Below, piece after piece: positions 30,752 through 40,265 of a stretch of DNA of 48,782 nucleotides. The stretch comes from Acidobacteria bacterium 5-1 (GTDB taxonomy: Bacteria; Acidobacteriota; Blastocatellia; Pyrinomonadales; Pyrinomonadaceae), in NCBI GenBank assembly GCA_002050455.1, contig MWZA01000150.1, positions 1 to 48,782 on the forward strand. The letters are read 5' to 3'. Each line of letters opens with the position of its first letter. Position 1 is the stretch's first letter. Position numbers and translations under genes: made by a program. Under the pieces are notes generated by a model, which saw nothing but the letters and a program-made list of their open reading frames with translations, searched no databases and was not told the DNA's origin.

Positions 30752-31488
30752 ACATCCTGACTGACGGCTTTCGATTCGGGTTCGGGCGCGATATACAAAA
30801 TCCGCGTACAGCTTTCACAGGTGATTATCTGGTCGCTGGTTTTTAGTTCAACCTGCATTTGCGGGCGCAGTTTCATAAAACACGCGCTGCACGAGCCGTT
30901 GACGACTTCCGCCACGGCGATTCCGTCGCGGCTGCGCTGCGCCAGACGGTTGTAAATAGAAGCCATTTGCGGCGGCAGAGTGATAAAAACTTCGTGGCGT
31001 TTTGCGGTTGCCGCTTCCAATTCTTTGCGGTTGGCGGTGAGTTCCTTGTCAAAATCGGTCAAAGCCGCATCGCGATTCGATTCCAACGAATTTATTTCGT
31101 CGGCGCGTTCTTCCAAAACTTTCTCGACCTCTTCAATTTCGGTCATTTTCTCTAAAACTTGTGTTTCAAGCGCGGAAACCTGTTTTTGCAAAGCGTCGGT
31201 TTCACGCATTGCGGTTTCATATTCCTTTTGATTTTGCGCGTTTTTCAGATTACGGTCGGCACGTTCAATATAGGTTTTGTTTTCGGCGATTTGCTTTTCC
31301 AAATCAGCGCGGGCTTCTGTTGCCGCGCCGCGTTTTGCCTGTATCTCACGAATAGAAGAGGCGTGCTGTTCAAACTCTTGTTCAAGACTAGCACGCCTCT
31401 GTTCTGCGGATTCGATAGATTTTTTTAATCTGCGAATGTTGGTATCCGTTTTTTGTAGTTCTATTAACTTCTCAAGTTCTGATTTCAC
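30748..31488 (-). CDS. Coiled-coil protein with C4-type zinc ribbon
   Basis: Long coiled coil then GSCSACFMKLRPQMQVELKTSDQIITCESCTRILYI. Confidence 0.88.
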   Translation of the reverse strand: MKSELEKLIELQKTDTNIRRLKKSIESAEQRRASLEQEFEQHASSIREIQAKRGAATEARADLEKQIAENKTYIERADRNLKNAQNQKEYETAMRETDALQKQVSALETQVLEKMTEIEEVEKVLEERADEINSLESNRDAALTDFDKELTANRKELEAATAKRHEVFITLPPQMASIYNRLAQRSRDGIAVAEVVNGSCSACFMKLRPQMQVELKTSDQIITCESCTRILYIAPEPESKAVSQDV

Positions 31489-31600
31489 TGGCGAAAATCT
31501 CCTGTTAAAAACAACTTTTTTATACGAAAATTTTCACATATTATTAACTTGCTTGCAAGACAGATTGATAATTCCAAGTTTTAAGTTGATGAAAAGTAAT

Positions 31601-31736
31601 AAGTGATAGGTGATAGGTGATAATTGATAACTGATAAGTAAAAATGGAAAAAGCGGAAACTTTGTTTGGAATTTGCAGCCTTTATTTTACTGACTTTTAT
31701 TTTCACTTATCAGTTATCAATTATCAGTTATCACTT
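31601..31736. repeat. GTGATAR-word inverted repeat (21-bp perfect core)
   Basis: gataattgataactgataagt (31619-31639) / acttatcagttatcaattatc (31705-31725); right arm extends into the stop codon of the VWA gene. Confidence 0.9.
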
Positions 31737-32639
31737 AATATTCGGCGGTTGTGTATTTTTTGTGCGAACGGAAATGCCTTCGTCGGCAATCAAAAAAATG
31801 CGTCGTGCGTCGTAAGAAGATGTATTGGTTGGAAAATACGAGAGCGAATAGCGATTTTTTCTCAATTCATCGGTGATAAATTTGGCGGCGGTCTGGGCTT
31901 CGTCAATCGGAAAAACTTTTCCGCCTGTTCCTTCCGTCAGTTTTGTGATGACTTCACCTGCTTTCGGTTGGTCGCGGCGATACGCGCCTCCGGTTCTGTC
32001 GGAAATTTGCAGCGCGTAGACTGTGATATTTTGATTTTGGAGTTTTCCCAAAACTTTATCAAAAGACATTTTGCTGCCGCGGTCGAGTCCATCGCTAATC
32101 AGAACAATCGCCGTTTTGCGTGTTCCGGGCATCAACGGAATTAAAACTTCATTCATTGTCAGATCTAACGCATCGAAAAGATACGGGTTGGCTTGTTTGC
32201 GAAACGTGGCAAGCGAAGTTTCCAACTTTTTTGCGTCATCCGTCCATTCTTGAATAATTTCGGGCTTTTCGTCATATCCGATAACAAAAAGTTGGTCGCC
32301 GTCAAAAATTTCGTAGGCAAACTCGATTGTTGCTTTTTTCAATTTTTCAATATCCGCGGGAACATTTTGCGAATTATCAACCAGCAAAACTATTCTCGAC
32401 GGCGACGGGTCAAAACTGAAATTTTTTATTTTCTGCTCAATTCCGTTTTCATAAAGATATAAATTTTCGGGCTTTATCGGTTCTTTTGCATCACCTGTGC
32501 GGGAAGCGACGACGTTTAAAACCGTGCCGTCCGTATTTGTTATTGATTTTGCACTGTTACGCGATTGCGCGTTTGCCGATATAATAAACATCGGCAAAAC
32601 CAAACCCAACAGCCAAATCTTTCGCGTCGAAAATTTCAT
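31731..32639 (-). CDS. VWA-domain secreted protein (VWFA-related acidobacterial type)
   Basis: Signal peptide; SRIVLLVDNSQNVPADIEKLK, KTAIVLISDGLDRGSKMSF. Confidence 0.85.
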   Translation of the reverse strand: MKFSTRKIWLLGLVLPMFIISANAQSRNSAKSITNTDGTVLNVVASRTGDAKEPIKPENLYLYENGIEQKIKNFSFDPSPSRIVLLVDNSQNVPADIEKLKKATIEFAYEIFDGDQLFVIGYDEKPEIIQEWTDDAKKLETSLATFRKQANPYLFDALDLTMNEVLIPLMPGTRKTAIVLISDGLDRGSKMSFDKVLGKLQNQNITVYALQISDRTGGAYRRDQPKAGEVITKLTEGTGGKVFPIDEAQTAAKFITDELRKNRYSLSYFPTNTSSYDARRIFLIADEGISVRTKNTQPPNIK

Positions 32640-32648
32640 ATTCCTATC

Positions 32649-32996
32649 TCATTCTTTTTTCGCTGCCGCATCTTGTTTAGAACTTGAATTGTCATTTGTT
32701 GGGTTTGATGCGCTTTCCGGCTTAACGGTTGATTCGGTTGGCAAACTTTTTTCGGATTTTTCGGATTTTTCGGATTTCTCGGCTTTCTCAGATTTTTCCG
32801 TTGTTTTTTCCGTTGTTTTATTCGTATAATCGGTTACATACCAGCCTGCGCCCTTAAACTGAAAACCGGAAAGCGACCATTGCTTTTCCAACTTTTCTCC
32901 GCACTTTTCGCAAACGACTAAAGGCTCGTCGGAAACTTTCTGCATTTTTTCAACGTGCGAGCCGCAACCCAAACATTTGTATTCGTAAATTGGCAT
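32649..32996 (-). CDS. FmdB-family zinc-ribbon protein with KSE repeat tail
   Basis: MPIYEYKCLGCGSHVEKMQKVSDEPLVVCEKCGEKLEKQWS; (SEK)n tail from a 9-nt repeat. Confidence 0.9.
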   Translation of the reverse strand: MPIYEYKCLGCGSHVEKMQKVSDEPLVVCEKCGEKLEKQWSLSGFQFKGAGWYVTDYTNKTTEKTTEKSEKAEKSEKSEKSEKSLPTESTVKPESASNPTNDNSSSKQDAAAKKE

Positions 32997-33019
32997 AACT
33001 TAAAGTTTTTTACAGCAAC

Positions 33020-34393
33020 TTACGGTTTCTTTTTCGTGTCCTTCTGCGGTGCAACATTTTGTTCTTTCTTTAGTGTTTCGATGATTAAAACAGCTTCATC
33101 TTTATATTGCTTGACAGCCACATTACCTTGATTTTTAGGCAACTTTGATGAATCTACAAACTTTTGCAAATAGTTAATTGCCTGTTGAAATTGAGCTTTC
33201 GATTTATCTTTATCAGTTTCTTGGTTAATATAACCTAGATTAACCAAACTTAATCCGGCACCGACTAATGCGTTGACGTTTTCAGGATCTTCGGCTAAAA
33301 CTTTTTCAAATTCAGCAACCGCTTGGTCAAAATTGTTGTCAAGCTGATAGGCTTCAGCCAGTCCGACCCGTGCACCGGCTTTCTTTTGCGGATCCGTTTC
33401 GGCAGCAATATATTCTTCAAAAGCGGCGACTGCTTCTTTGCCTTTTGTCTTATCAATTCCCGTCAGAATCATTAAACCATATATTTCTTTTCTGGCTGTT
33501 AACGCGGAAAGTTTAGTATCGGTATAATTTTTTTGAGTGGCTGCATCGGGGGAAGTTGCATTTTTCAAAATTTGCAGCGATTTATCGGTAGCAGCAATTC
33601 CGTCTGTAAAGTCTTTTTTGACCGATTCCATTCCGCTGGCTTTGGCTGCTGCGTCAGCTTTAACTGATTTGTTGTAAGTGTCAACTGCCCGGCTTTTCAA
33701 AGCGATGGCTTTATTATTAAGCAAAACAGGTGCGGAACCCGCAAAATCAGGGTCGGCATTAATGCCTTCATCAAATTTAACGATTGCTAGATCATAATTT
33801 TTGTCATTAAATGCCTTATTTCCTTCGGCAACCGCCTTGTCAATTACAGCATTTGCATTTTCGACCTGCTTTTTCTTAGCTTCATATTCAGCCAGCCGTT
33901 TTGCTTCTTCTTCCTGCGCTTTTTTTTGTTCCGCCGTTGATTTCGATGTGTTCTGTGTAGCTGACGGCTCTGAACTTTGGGCAGTATCGGTTTTAGGCGA
34001 TGCGGTAAGTGCTTGCCTTACTTCATCTTCTGTCAAACGCCTGCCGTCGCCTTCGGAAACCGTAAAAACGAGTTTTTCCATACCGGCTTTGATACTCGGA
34101 TAAAATCCGGGTTTGACGTTTGGCGCGCTGACTGAAAAAACAAAACTTGCGCCGACCGGCAAACCGGCAAAGGCGAAATTGCCTTTTTTGCCGGTTTTAT
34201 CAGACGGAAATTTACCTTTTTGATCTGTTCTAAATACTTCAACCAAAGCGCCCGCCACCGGTTCGGTTGTTCCGTCCGCTTTTTTAAGCACAACTTGTCC
34301 GGTAACCGGAGCGGTTTGGGCGGAAACAACAATTCCACTGGCTAAAAATAAAGCGATTGCTAAAAGAAAATTAAAATGGTTTTTACGAAACAT
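33020..34393 (-). CDS. Secreted carboxypeptidase-regulatory-like plus TPR protein
   Basis: Signal peptide; GQVVLKKADGTTEPVAGALVEVFRTDQKGKFPSDKTGKKGNFAFAGLPVG; TPR ...NFDQAVAEFEKVLAEDPENVNALVGAGLSLVNLG. Confidence 0.85.
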   Translation of the reverse strand: MFRKNHFNFLLAIALFLASGIVVSAQTAPVTGQVVLKKADGTTEPVAGALVEVFRTDQKGKFPSDKTGKKGNFAFAGLPVGASFVFSVSAPNVKPGFYPSIKAGMEKLVFTVSEGDGRRLTEDEVRQALTASPKTDTAQSSEPSATQNTSKSTAEQKKAQEEEAKRLAEYEAKKKQVENANAVIDKAVAEGNKAFNDKNYDLAIVKFDEGINADPDFAGSAPVLLNNKAIALKSRAVDTYNKSVKADAAAKASGMESVKKDFTDGIAATDKSLQILKNATSPDAATQKNYTDTKLSALTARKEIYGLMILTGIDKTKGKEAVAAFEEYIAAETDPQKKAGARVGLAEAYQLDNNFDQAVAEFEKVLAEDPENVNALVGAGLSLVNLGYINQETDKDKSKAQFQQAINYLQKFVDSSKLPKNQGNVAVKQYKDEAVLIIETLKKEQNVAPQKDTKKKP

Positions 34394-34603
34394 TTAAGTC
34401 CTCCAAAAATTTGTTCAAAATATAACGAAAAATGCTCTTTTAAGATGCCGACGAAAAAAAAAGAGTTGTTATGCATTGCTTATTTTAACCCAAATATCCC
34501 AAAACTTTGAAGCAAAAAAGTTAATTTGTTCAAATTTATTAAAATTTTAAGCTGTGCTATCTTAACTTTTATTATTCTGCACCAAATTTTATAAGGAGAT
34601 TAA

Positions 34604-35692
34604 ATGACAGAAAGAATTTATAATTTCAGCGCGGGACCAGCCATTCTGCCGGTTGAAGTCTTGGAAAAAGCCAAGAGCGAGCTGCTTTCGCTAAACGGAA
34701 TCGGAATGAGCGTGATGGAAATCAGTCATCGTTCAAAGCACTTTGAACCGATTCTCGAAGGCGCAACCAGCGGCATCCGTGAACTTTTGAATATTCCCGA
34801 CAACTACCAAATTTTATTTTTGCAAGGCGGCGCGTCTTTGCAGTTTTCGATGATTCCGCTCAACTTTTTGCCGGAGAATGAAACGGCTGATTACGTGGTT
34901 ACGGGCGCGTGGGGCAAAAAAGCGTTGAAGGAAGCAAAAAAATGCGGCAATGCCAGCGTGATTTTTTCAATTGCCGAGGAAGGTTTCAAATCCGTGCCGA
35001 CACAGGACGAATTAACGTTCAGCGAAGATGCAAATTATATTCATTACACTTCAAATGAAACGATTGAAGGCGTGGAATTCAAATACGATTTGGACGGCAG
35101 CGGCATTCCGGTTGTTTGCGATATGTCTTCAAATATTTTGTCAAAACCGATTGATTTGGAAAAATACGCTTTGATTTACGCTGGAGCGCAGAAAAATATC
35201 GGACCTTCGGGCGTAACCTTAGTTATTATCCGCGACGATTTGATTGAAAAAGTTCCCGACGCTCAACATTCAATGTTTGATTACCGTGCGCTTGCCGCCA
35301 ATAATTCAATGCTCAACACGCCGAACACTTGGGGAATTTATATCATCAATCTTGTCTGCGAACATTTGAAAAAACACGGCGGATTAGCCGAAATGGAAAA
35401 GAAAAACGAGGAAAAAGCCCAAATTCTTTATAACGCAATTGATTCGAGCGATGGTTTCTATCGCGGACACGCCGATAAAGCAGCGCGTTCTTTAATGAAT
35501 GTAACTTTCCGCCTGCCGTCCGAAGAATTAGAAAAACAATTTGCGGCGGAAGCAGCCGCGCAAGAACTCGACGGTTTAAAAGGACACCGCAGCGTCGGCG
35601 GCATCCGCGCTTCGATTTATAACGCTTTTCCGCGCAAAGGCGTTGAAGCGTTGGTTGATTTTATGAAAGATTTCGCGCAGAAAAACGGATAA
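34604..35692 (+). CDS. serC: Phosphoserine aminotransferase
   Basis: RIYNFSAGPAILPVEVLEKA, GMSVMEISHRSK, YAGAQKNIGPSGVTLVIIRDDL, GHRSVGGIRASIYNAFP. Confidence 0.97.
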   Translation: MTERIYNFSAGPAILPVEVLEKAKSELLSLNGIGMSVMEISHRSKHFEPILEGATSGIRELLNIPDNYQILFLQGGASLQFSMIPLNFLPENETADYVVTGAWGKKALKEAKKCGNASVIFSIAEEGFKSVPTQDELTFSEDANYIHYTSNETIEGVEFKYDLDGSGIPVVCDMSSNILSKPIDLEKYALIYAGAQKNIGPSGVTLVIIRDDLIEKVPDAQHSMFDYRALAANNSMLNTPNTWGIYIINLVCEHLKKHGGLAEMEKKNEEKAQILYNAIDSSDGFYRGHADKAARSLMNVTFRLPSEELEKQFAAEAAAQELDGLKGHRSVGGIRASIYNAFPRKGVEALVDFMKDFAQKNG

Positions 35693-35696
35693 AAAA

Positions 35697-35770
35697 TTAG
35701 CCGCGAATTACCCGAATAGCATGAATTATTTTATTTTTTTATTCATGCTATTCGGGTAATTCGCGGCTAA
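35697..35770. repeat. Perfect 30-bp inverted repeat (terminator-like) between serC and selA, overlapping the selA 3' end
   Basis: ttagccgcgaattacccgaatagcatgaat (35697-35726) / attcatgctattcgggtaattcgcggctaa (35741-35770). Confidence 0.95.
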
Positions 35771-37202
35771 TCTTCGTTAAAATTTCCAAAAGTTCAGCTT
35801 CTTCCGTTTCCGAAATTGTTCGCAAATCAATCAAAACTTTATCTCCCAGAATTCGCGTAATGACCGGCGGTTTCGAAAATCTTAAACTTTGCTCCAGACG
35901 GCTGACCGACATTTTTGAATGTTTTAACGCAAGAAGCGTTGTTACAGGCTGTATCATTGGCGCAGAACCGCCGCCGATGACCGAATTCCCTTCCGTAACT
36001 CCAAATTGCAAAGCGTGGTTTTCGCCAAGTTTTTCGCGCAATTTTTGGGCAAATTGCAAAGTTCGTTGTCCGAGTTCGGCATTTGTCCTCGAAAGCATTT
36101 TTAAAACGGGAATTTCCTGCAAAACTGTTCCTTTGCGATACGCCTCAAGCGTTGCTTCCAGAGCGGCATAAATCAATTTATCCACTCGCAAAGCGCGGTA
36201 AAGAGGATGTTTTCTCAGTTTCTCAATCACTTTGCGCCGTCCGACAACCAAGCCCGACTGCACGCCGCCGAGAAGTTTGTCGCCGCTAAAAGTTACGACA
36301 TCCGCGCCCGCCGCAATTGAGTGGCTGATAATCGGCTCATCTGTCAAACCGTATGCGCTTAAATCCAGCAATGCGCCCGAACCTGCGTCTTCGTAAAGCA
36401 AAATATCGTTTCGGTGCGCCAGAGTGGAAAGTGCGGCAATGTCAGGCGAGGCTGTAAAACCGACGATTCTGTAATTTGACGGATGAACTTTTAGGATTAA
36501 ACGAGTGTTTTCGCTAATCGCACGTTCATAATCGGAAATTCGCGTGCGATTGGTCGCGCCGACTTCCCGCAAAATCGCGCCCGATTGCGTCATCACGTCG
36601 GGAATGCGAAAATCGCCGCCGATTTCGACGAGTTCGCCGCGCGAAATAATCGCTTCGCCGCCGTTTGCCAGCGCGGTTAAAACTAAAAGGCAAGCCGCCG
36701 CGCAGTTGTTGACAATCAACGCGCTTTCCGCGCCCGTCAGCTCCGCCAGAAGATTTTCGGCATTTGCGCCGCGCGTTCCGCGTTTGCCGGTTTCGAGATT
36801 GTATTCCAGATTGCAGTAACGCGCGGCTGCTTCAAACATCGCTTTGCTTGCCTTTTCCGACAACGGCGCGCGTCCTAAATTAGTGTGAATAATTACGCCG
36901 GTTGCGTTGATAACTCGCTGCAGAGATGTGTTTTGCTCACTTTGCCAAGCGTTTTGAAGCCGCTTTTCCGCTTCCAATAAGAATTTCTCCCGCGAAAAAT
37001 TTTTTGTATCTATTAAATCTTGAGAAAGTCTTTCCTGAATTTCCTGTCGCAAAGAATCCGTTGCGATGCGAGCTAAAATCGCCAGATGTTTCGCGCCGAC
37101 TTTCTGTAAAAGTCTGCTTGCAGTTTCCGAATGCAAAAGCACATCAATTGAAGGCAAAAGGCGCAAAATTTTAGAATTGGTTGGCGTTTCCTGATTTTCC
37201 AT
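35748..37202 (-). CDS. selA: L-seryl-tRNA(Sec) selenium transferase
   Basis: RVINATGVIIHTNLGRAPLSEKA, YCNLEYNLETGKRGTRG, FSGDKLLGGVQSGLVVGRRKVIEKLRKHPLYRALRVDKL. Confidence 0.95.
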   Translation of the reverse strand: MENQETPTNSKILRLLPSIDVLLHSETASRLLQKVGAKHLAILARIATDSLRQEIQERLSQDLIDTKNFSREKFLLEAEKRLQNAWQSEQNTSLQRVINATGVIIHTNLGRAPLSEKASKAMFEAAARYCNLEYNLETGKRGTRGANAENLLAELTGAESALIVNNCAAACLLVLTALANGGEAIISRGELVEIGGDFRIPDVMTQSGAILREVGATNRTRISDYERAISENTRLILKVHPSNYRIVGFTASPDIAALSTLAHRNDILLYEDAGSGALLDLSAYGLTDEPIISHSIAAGADVVTFSGDKLLGGVQSGLVVGRRKVIEKLRKHPLYRALRVDKLIYAALEATLEAYRKGTVLQEIPVLKMLSRTNAELGQRTLQFAQKLREKLGENHALQFGVTEGNSVIGGGSAPMIQPVTTLLALKHSKMSVSRLEQSLRFSKPPVITRILGDKVLIDLRTISETEEAELLEILTKISRELPE

Positions 37203-37454
37203 AGAATCATTTTAACTTAAAAAGTGCGGAAACAAGGAACAATTGTGATTATAGATATTAAACTTTAAGAGGGAAACATATTTCCGAAAGTGAAAAAGGG
37301 ATTTTAGTATTAATTTAATCCGGTTGTTTCGCGCTTTACGTTCTCCCGCGAACTTTGGCGCAGATTGTTAGAAGTAAAAGACGGAGAAATTGCTTAACCG
37401 GCAGATAATTTCAATAAAAAAAAGCGGCTTTTTAAGGTCGCCTTTTTACAAACG

Positions 37455-37482
37455 CCGTCCGGCTTAAAGAAACCGGAAGCAG
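37455..37482 (-). terminator. Possible terminator hairpin downstream of the cold-shock gene
   Basis: Minus strand CCGGTTTCTTTAAGCCGG can form a 7-bp stem with CTTT loop; a T-rich tract lies further downstream. Confidence 0.3.
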
Positions 37483-37503
37483 TCAGATAATTTAACGGAC
37501 TTC

Positions 37504-37710
37504 TCAGACTCTCAGCACGTTTTCCGCCTGCGGACCTTTCGGTCCGGTAGTAACTTCAAATTCGACATCCTGTCCTTGCGTTAAAGTTTTATAACCATCG
37601 CCCTCAATTGAGCTGTAATGCACGAAAATATCCTGCTCGCCGGGCAGTTCGATAAAACCGTAACCTTTTGCGTTGTTGAACCATTTGACCTTACCGGTAG
37701 TTTTTGACAT
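37504..37710 (-). CDS. Cold-shock domain protein
   Basis: [60 protein letters not shown]. Confidence 0.97.
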   Translation of the reverse strand: MSKTTGKVKWFNNAKGYGFIELPGEQDIFVHYSSIEGDGYKTLTQGQDVEFEVTTGPKGPQAENVLRV

Positions 37711-37985
37711 CTTTTCTAATTCCTCCTACAAACTTCAGTGAATTTATTTTTTGAACATTTTTTAATGTCCGTTTTAAGAGTTCTATGCCGAAAGCGTTTT
37801 TCGTTATAAAAAACACAGCAAAAAAACAAAAATCCGCACTCGATTAAACCGAAAGTTTTCAGCTCAGGCCTTTGCGAATTTGTAGCAATGTAAGAAAATT
37901 CATTTTCTAACAAATAGAAAATCTTAAACTGCAAGATTTTTAGGTAAATTTTCGTTTCGGTGTTGTTTTTGATAGAACGAAGGGA

Positions 37986-38014
37986 AATTTAACGGAAAGT
38001 TAACCGTCTGTCAA
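37986..38014 (-). promoter_or_regulatory. Sigma70-type promoter for the cold-shock gene
   Basis: Minus strand TTGACA (38014-38009), 17-nt spacer, TAAATT (37991-37986); implies a leader of roughly 270 nt before the ATG at 37710. Confidence 0.65.
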
Positions 38015-38105
38015 GACCTTTTTTATCTTTTTTGTAATTTTGTCTGAAAATTGACATAAATTCGGCAATCAACGAAGATAAAATAAAGGTTTTAAGAGAA
38101 ATTTT

Positions 38106-38189
38106 ATGAACATCAAAATTCTGATTGAAAAAGGCGAAAATAAGGAACTTGTCGAAATTGAAGTTGAAGATTTTCTAAAAGCAAATTAG
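38106..38189 (+). CDS. 27-codon small ORF upstream of the tryptophan dioxygenase gene
   Basis: ATG...TAG: MNIKILIEKGENKELVEIEVEDFLKAN; ends 3 nt before the next ATG. Confidence 0.45.
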   Translation: MNIKILIEKGENKELVEIEVEDFLKAN

Positions 38190-38192
38190 ATA

Positions 38193-38972
38193 ATGACAAA
38201 TTACGGCGGCAAAGCACCGCTTTCATACAATAAATATCTGAAAGTTGAGCAGCTCATCGAGTTGCAGAAACGTCTTGCCTTGCCCGAAAAACACGACGAA
38301 TTGCTTTTTATCATCATCCATCAAACCTTTGAACTTTGGTTCAAACAGATTTTGCACGAACTCGACGCAACGATTGAATATATCAAAGAAAGACGAATAA
38401 TGCGGGCAATTCGCAATCTTCGGCGCATTTGCGAGATTGAAAAAATTCTCGTCGCTCAGTTTCGCATTCTGGAAACGATGACACCGCACGATTTTTTACT
38501 TTTCCGCGAGGAACTCAAACCGGCAAGCGGTTTTCAATCAACGCAGTTTCGTGAAATCGAATTTCTGTCGGGCTTGAAAGACGAAAGATTGATGCGTTTT
38601 TTTGATGAAGAATTTGCCATTGAAAGGCTGAAAAAACGCTTCGGCGATGAAACCTTACACGACATTTATTTTGCGTTTTTGAAAGAACGCGGATTTGCAA
38701 TTGACACTTTTGAAAGTCGCGTCGAAGCGGTCGTAAAAATTATCAAAGACATCGAAAAACACGCCGAAGAATTTGAACTCGAAGAAGCGTTAATCGAACA
38801 CGACGAAATCGTTTCAAAGTGGCGTTATCATCATATTAAAATGGTTGAAAGAACTGTCGGCGGAAAAATAGGAACGGGCGGTTCGGAAGGTGTCGGCTAT
38901 TTGCAGACGACGTTAGCCAAGCGTTTTTATCCCGAATTTTGGGAAGCAAGAACGCAGTTGGAAATTGAATAA
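38193..38972 (+). CDS. kynA: Tryptophan 2,3-dioxygenase
   Basis: LSYNKYLKVEQLIELQ, HDELLFIIIHQTFELWFKQILHELD, SGFQSTQFREIEFLSG, WRYHHIKMVERTVGGKIGTGGSEGVGYLQTT. Confidence 0.95.
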   Translation: MTNYGGKAPLSYNKYLKVEQLIELQKRLALPEKHDELLFIIIHQTFELWFKQILHELDATIEYIKERRIMRAIRNLRRICEIEKILVAQFRILETMTPHDFLLFREELKPASGFQSTQFREIEFLSGLKDERLMRFFDEEFAIERLKKRFGDETLHDIYFAFLKERGFAIDTFESRVEAVVKIIKDIEKHAEEFELEEALIEHDEIVSKWRYHHIKMVERTVGGKIGTGGSEGVGYLQTTLAKRFYPEFWEARTQLEIE

Positions 38973-39110
38973 ATCGAAGACTTGTAAGAAATTATTATCC
39001 ACCGATAAATAATTAACGACGGTTCAGGACAATTCCAAAAGGGCGAAACTACAACTCAAATTTCACGTCAAGCATCAAATCGTGAAAATCAATGATTTTG
39101 AGGAGTTTTT

Positions 39111-40217
39111 ATGCTTTCATCGCCAATCAAACTTTTTCTGCAAATACTTTTCGTTTCTCTTTCTATGACAGTCGCTGCATTCGCTCAGAAAACTCCAACG
39201 CCGACACCTTCGACAGACGAAGCAACCGAGAAAGTTTTCACCGAAGAAATTAAACTCAACGTCATCGCCACCGATATTGACGGCAAATTTGTTTCCGATG
39301 TTAAAAAAGAAGATTTGGTAATCAACGAGGATGGGCGGCTTCATCAGGCAAACAGCATCAAGCGCATTCCCGCTAATGTTTTAGTTGTGATGGACACCGG
39401 CGGCGAGATGCGACAGGTCAAAGGTTTTAAGCAAACCGTTGACACGACGAAAAGTTTAATCAATGCGCTTCAAGTGGAAGATTCGGTGGCGATAATGCAG
39501 TATAACGATAAGGTTGAAATTATTGCCGAATGGACGAACAAGGAAGAAGCATTAACAGTTTTGAAAAGCAAAGCTAATTTCGGCAAGCGTTCGGTTTTTA
39601 TTGACGCGCTCGAAACCGCGACAAAGTTTTTGCAAAAAAATCCGCTCGAAAACCGGCATCTCGTTCTTATCACGGACGGCACAGACACTTTTAACAAACT
39701 TTCCGAAAGAGATGCGGCAATGAAAAATCTTCTTGCGACCAGCATCAATGTGCATATTATCAGTTACACACAGCTTGAACGCGCCGACATCGAACCGCGC
39801 ACCAAAGGCATTTCAAATACGCCGCCGCCAAAGGCATTACCCGACGAAGTAGCCGCGCAGATGCCGAATGGAGTCCGCGATTTGAACAGGGCAACCCGCA
39901 TTCTGACGATTAACACGGATAGAGCGTTTTTGCGAAAAATGCGCAAAAGAAAACAGGATTTGATTGACAGTGAAAAATATCTCGCCGCGCTTGCCAAAGA
40001 CACCAACGGCGAATTTATTCTGCCCGAAACAAAACAGGAAATGCTTGACAAAACCGCATTGGTTGCACAGATTATTGATTCAAGCTATGTTATCACTTAT
40101 ACGCCGAAACACCCGTTGATTGATTCTCAGACAGGCGAAGTCCGCAACATTGACGTTACATCGCGCCGCCCGAATCTGCTTGTCCAAGCACACCGAAAAC
40201 TTGTAGTGATAAAGTGA
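39111..40217 (+). CDS. VWA-domain secreted protein (VWFA-related acidobacterial type)
   Basis: Signal peptide; VLVVMDTGGEMRQVKGFKQTVD, RHLVLITDGTDTFNKL; paralogue of 31731-32639. Confidence 0.85.
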   Translation: MLSSPIKLFLQILFVSLSMTVAAFAQKTPTPTPSTDEATEKVFTEEIKLNVIATDIDGKFVSDVKKEDLVINEDGRLHQANSIKRIPANVLVVMDTGGEMRQVKGFKQTVDTTKSLINALQVEDSVAIMQYNDKVEIIAEWTNKEEALTVLKSKANFGKRSVFIDALETATKFLQKNPLENRHLVLITDGTDTFNKLSERDAAMKNLLATSINVHIISYTQLERADIEPRTKGISNTPPPKALPDEVAAQMPNGVRDLNRATRILTINTDRAFLRKMRKRKQDLIDSEKYLAALAKDTNGEFILPETKQEMLDKTALVAQIIDSSYVITYTPKHPLIDSQTGEVRNIDVTSRRPNLLVQAHRKLVVIK

Positions 40218-40265
40218 TAAGTGATAACTAAACAAATCAATTTTTCACTTATCACTTATCACTTT
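40211..40265. repeat. Perfect 17-bp inverted repeat of GTGATAA words containing a stop codon
   Basis: aaagtgataagtgataa (40211-40227) / ttatcacttatcacttt (40249-40265). Confidence 0.95.

Noticed and set aside
37203-37503. tRNA-Sec (selC) next to selA
   Set aside because: No cloverleaf with a TCA anticodon could be recognised by eye; a covariance-model search (tRNAscan-SE/Secmarker) would be needed.
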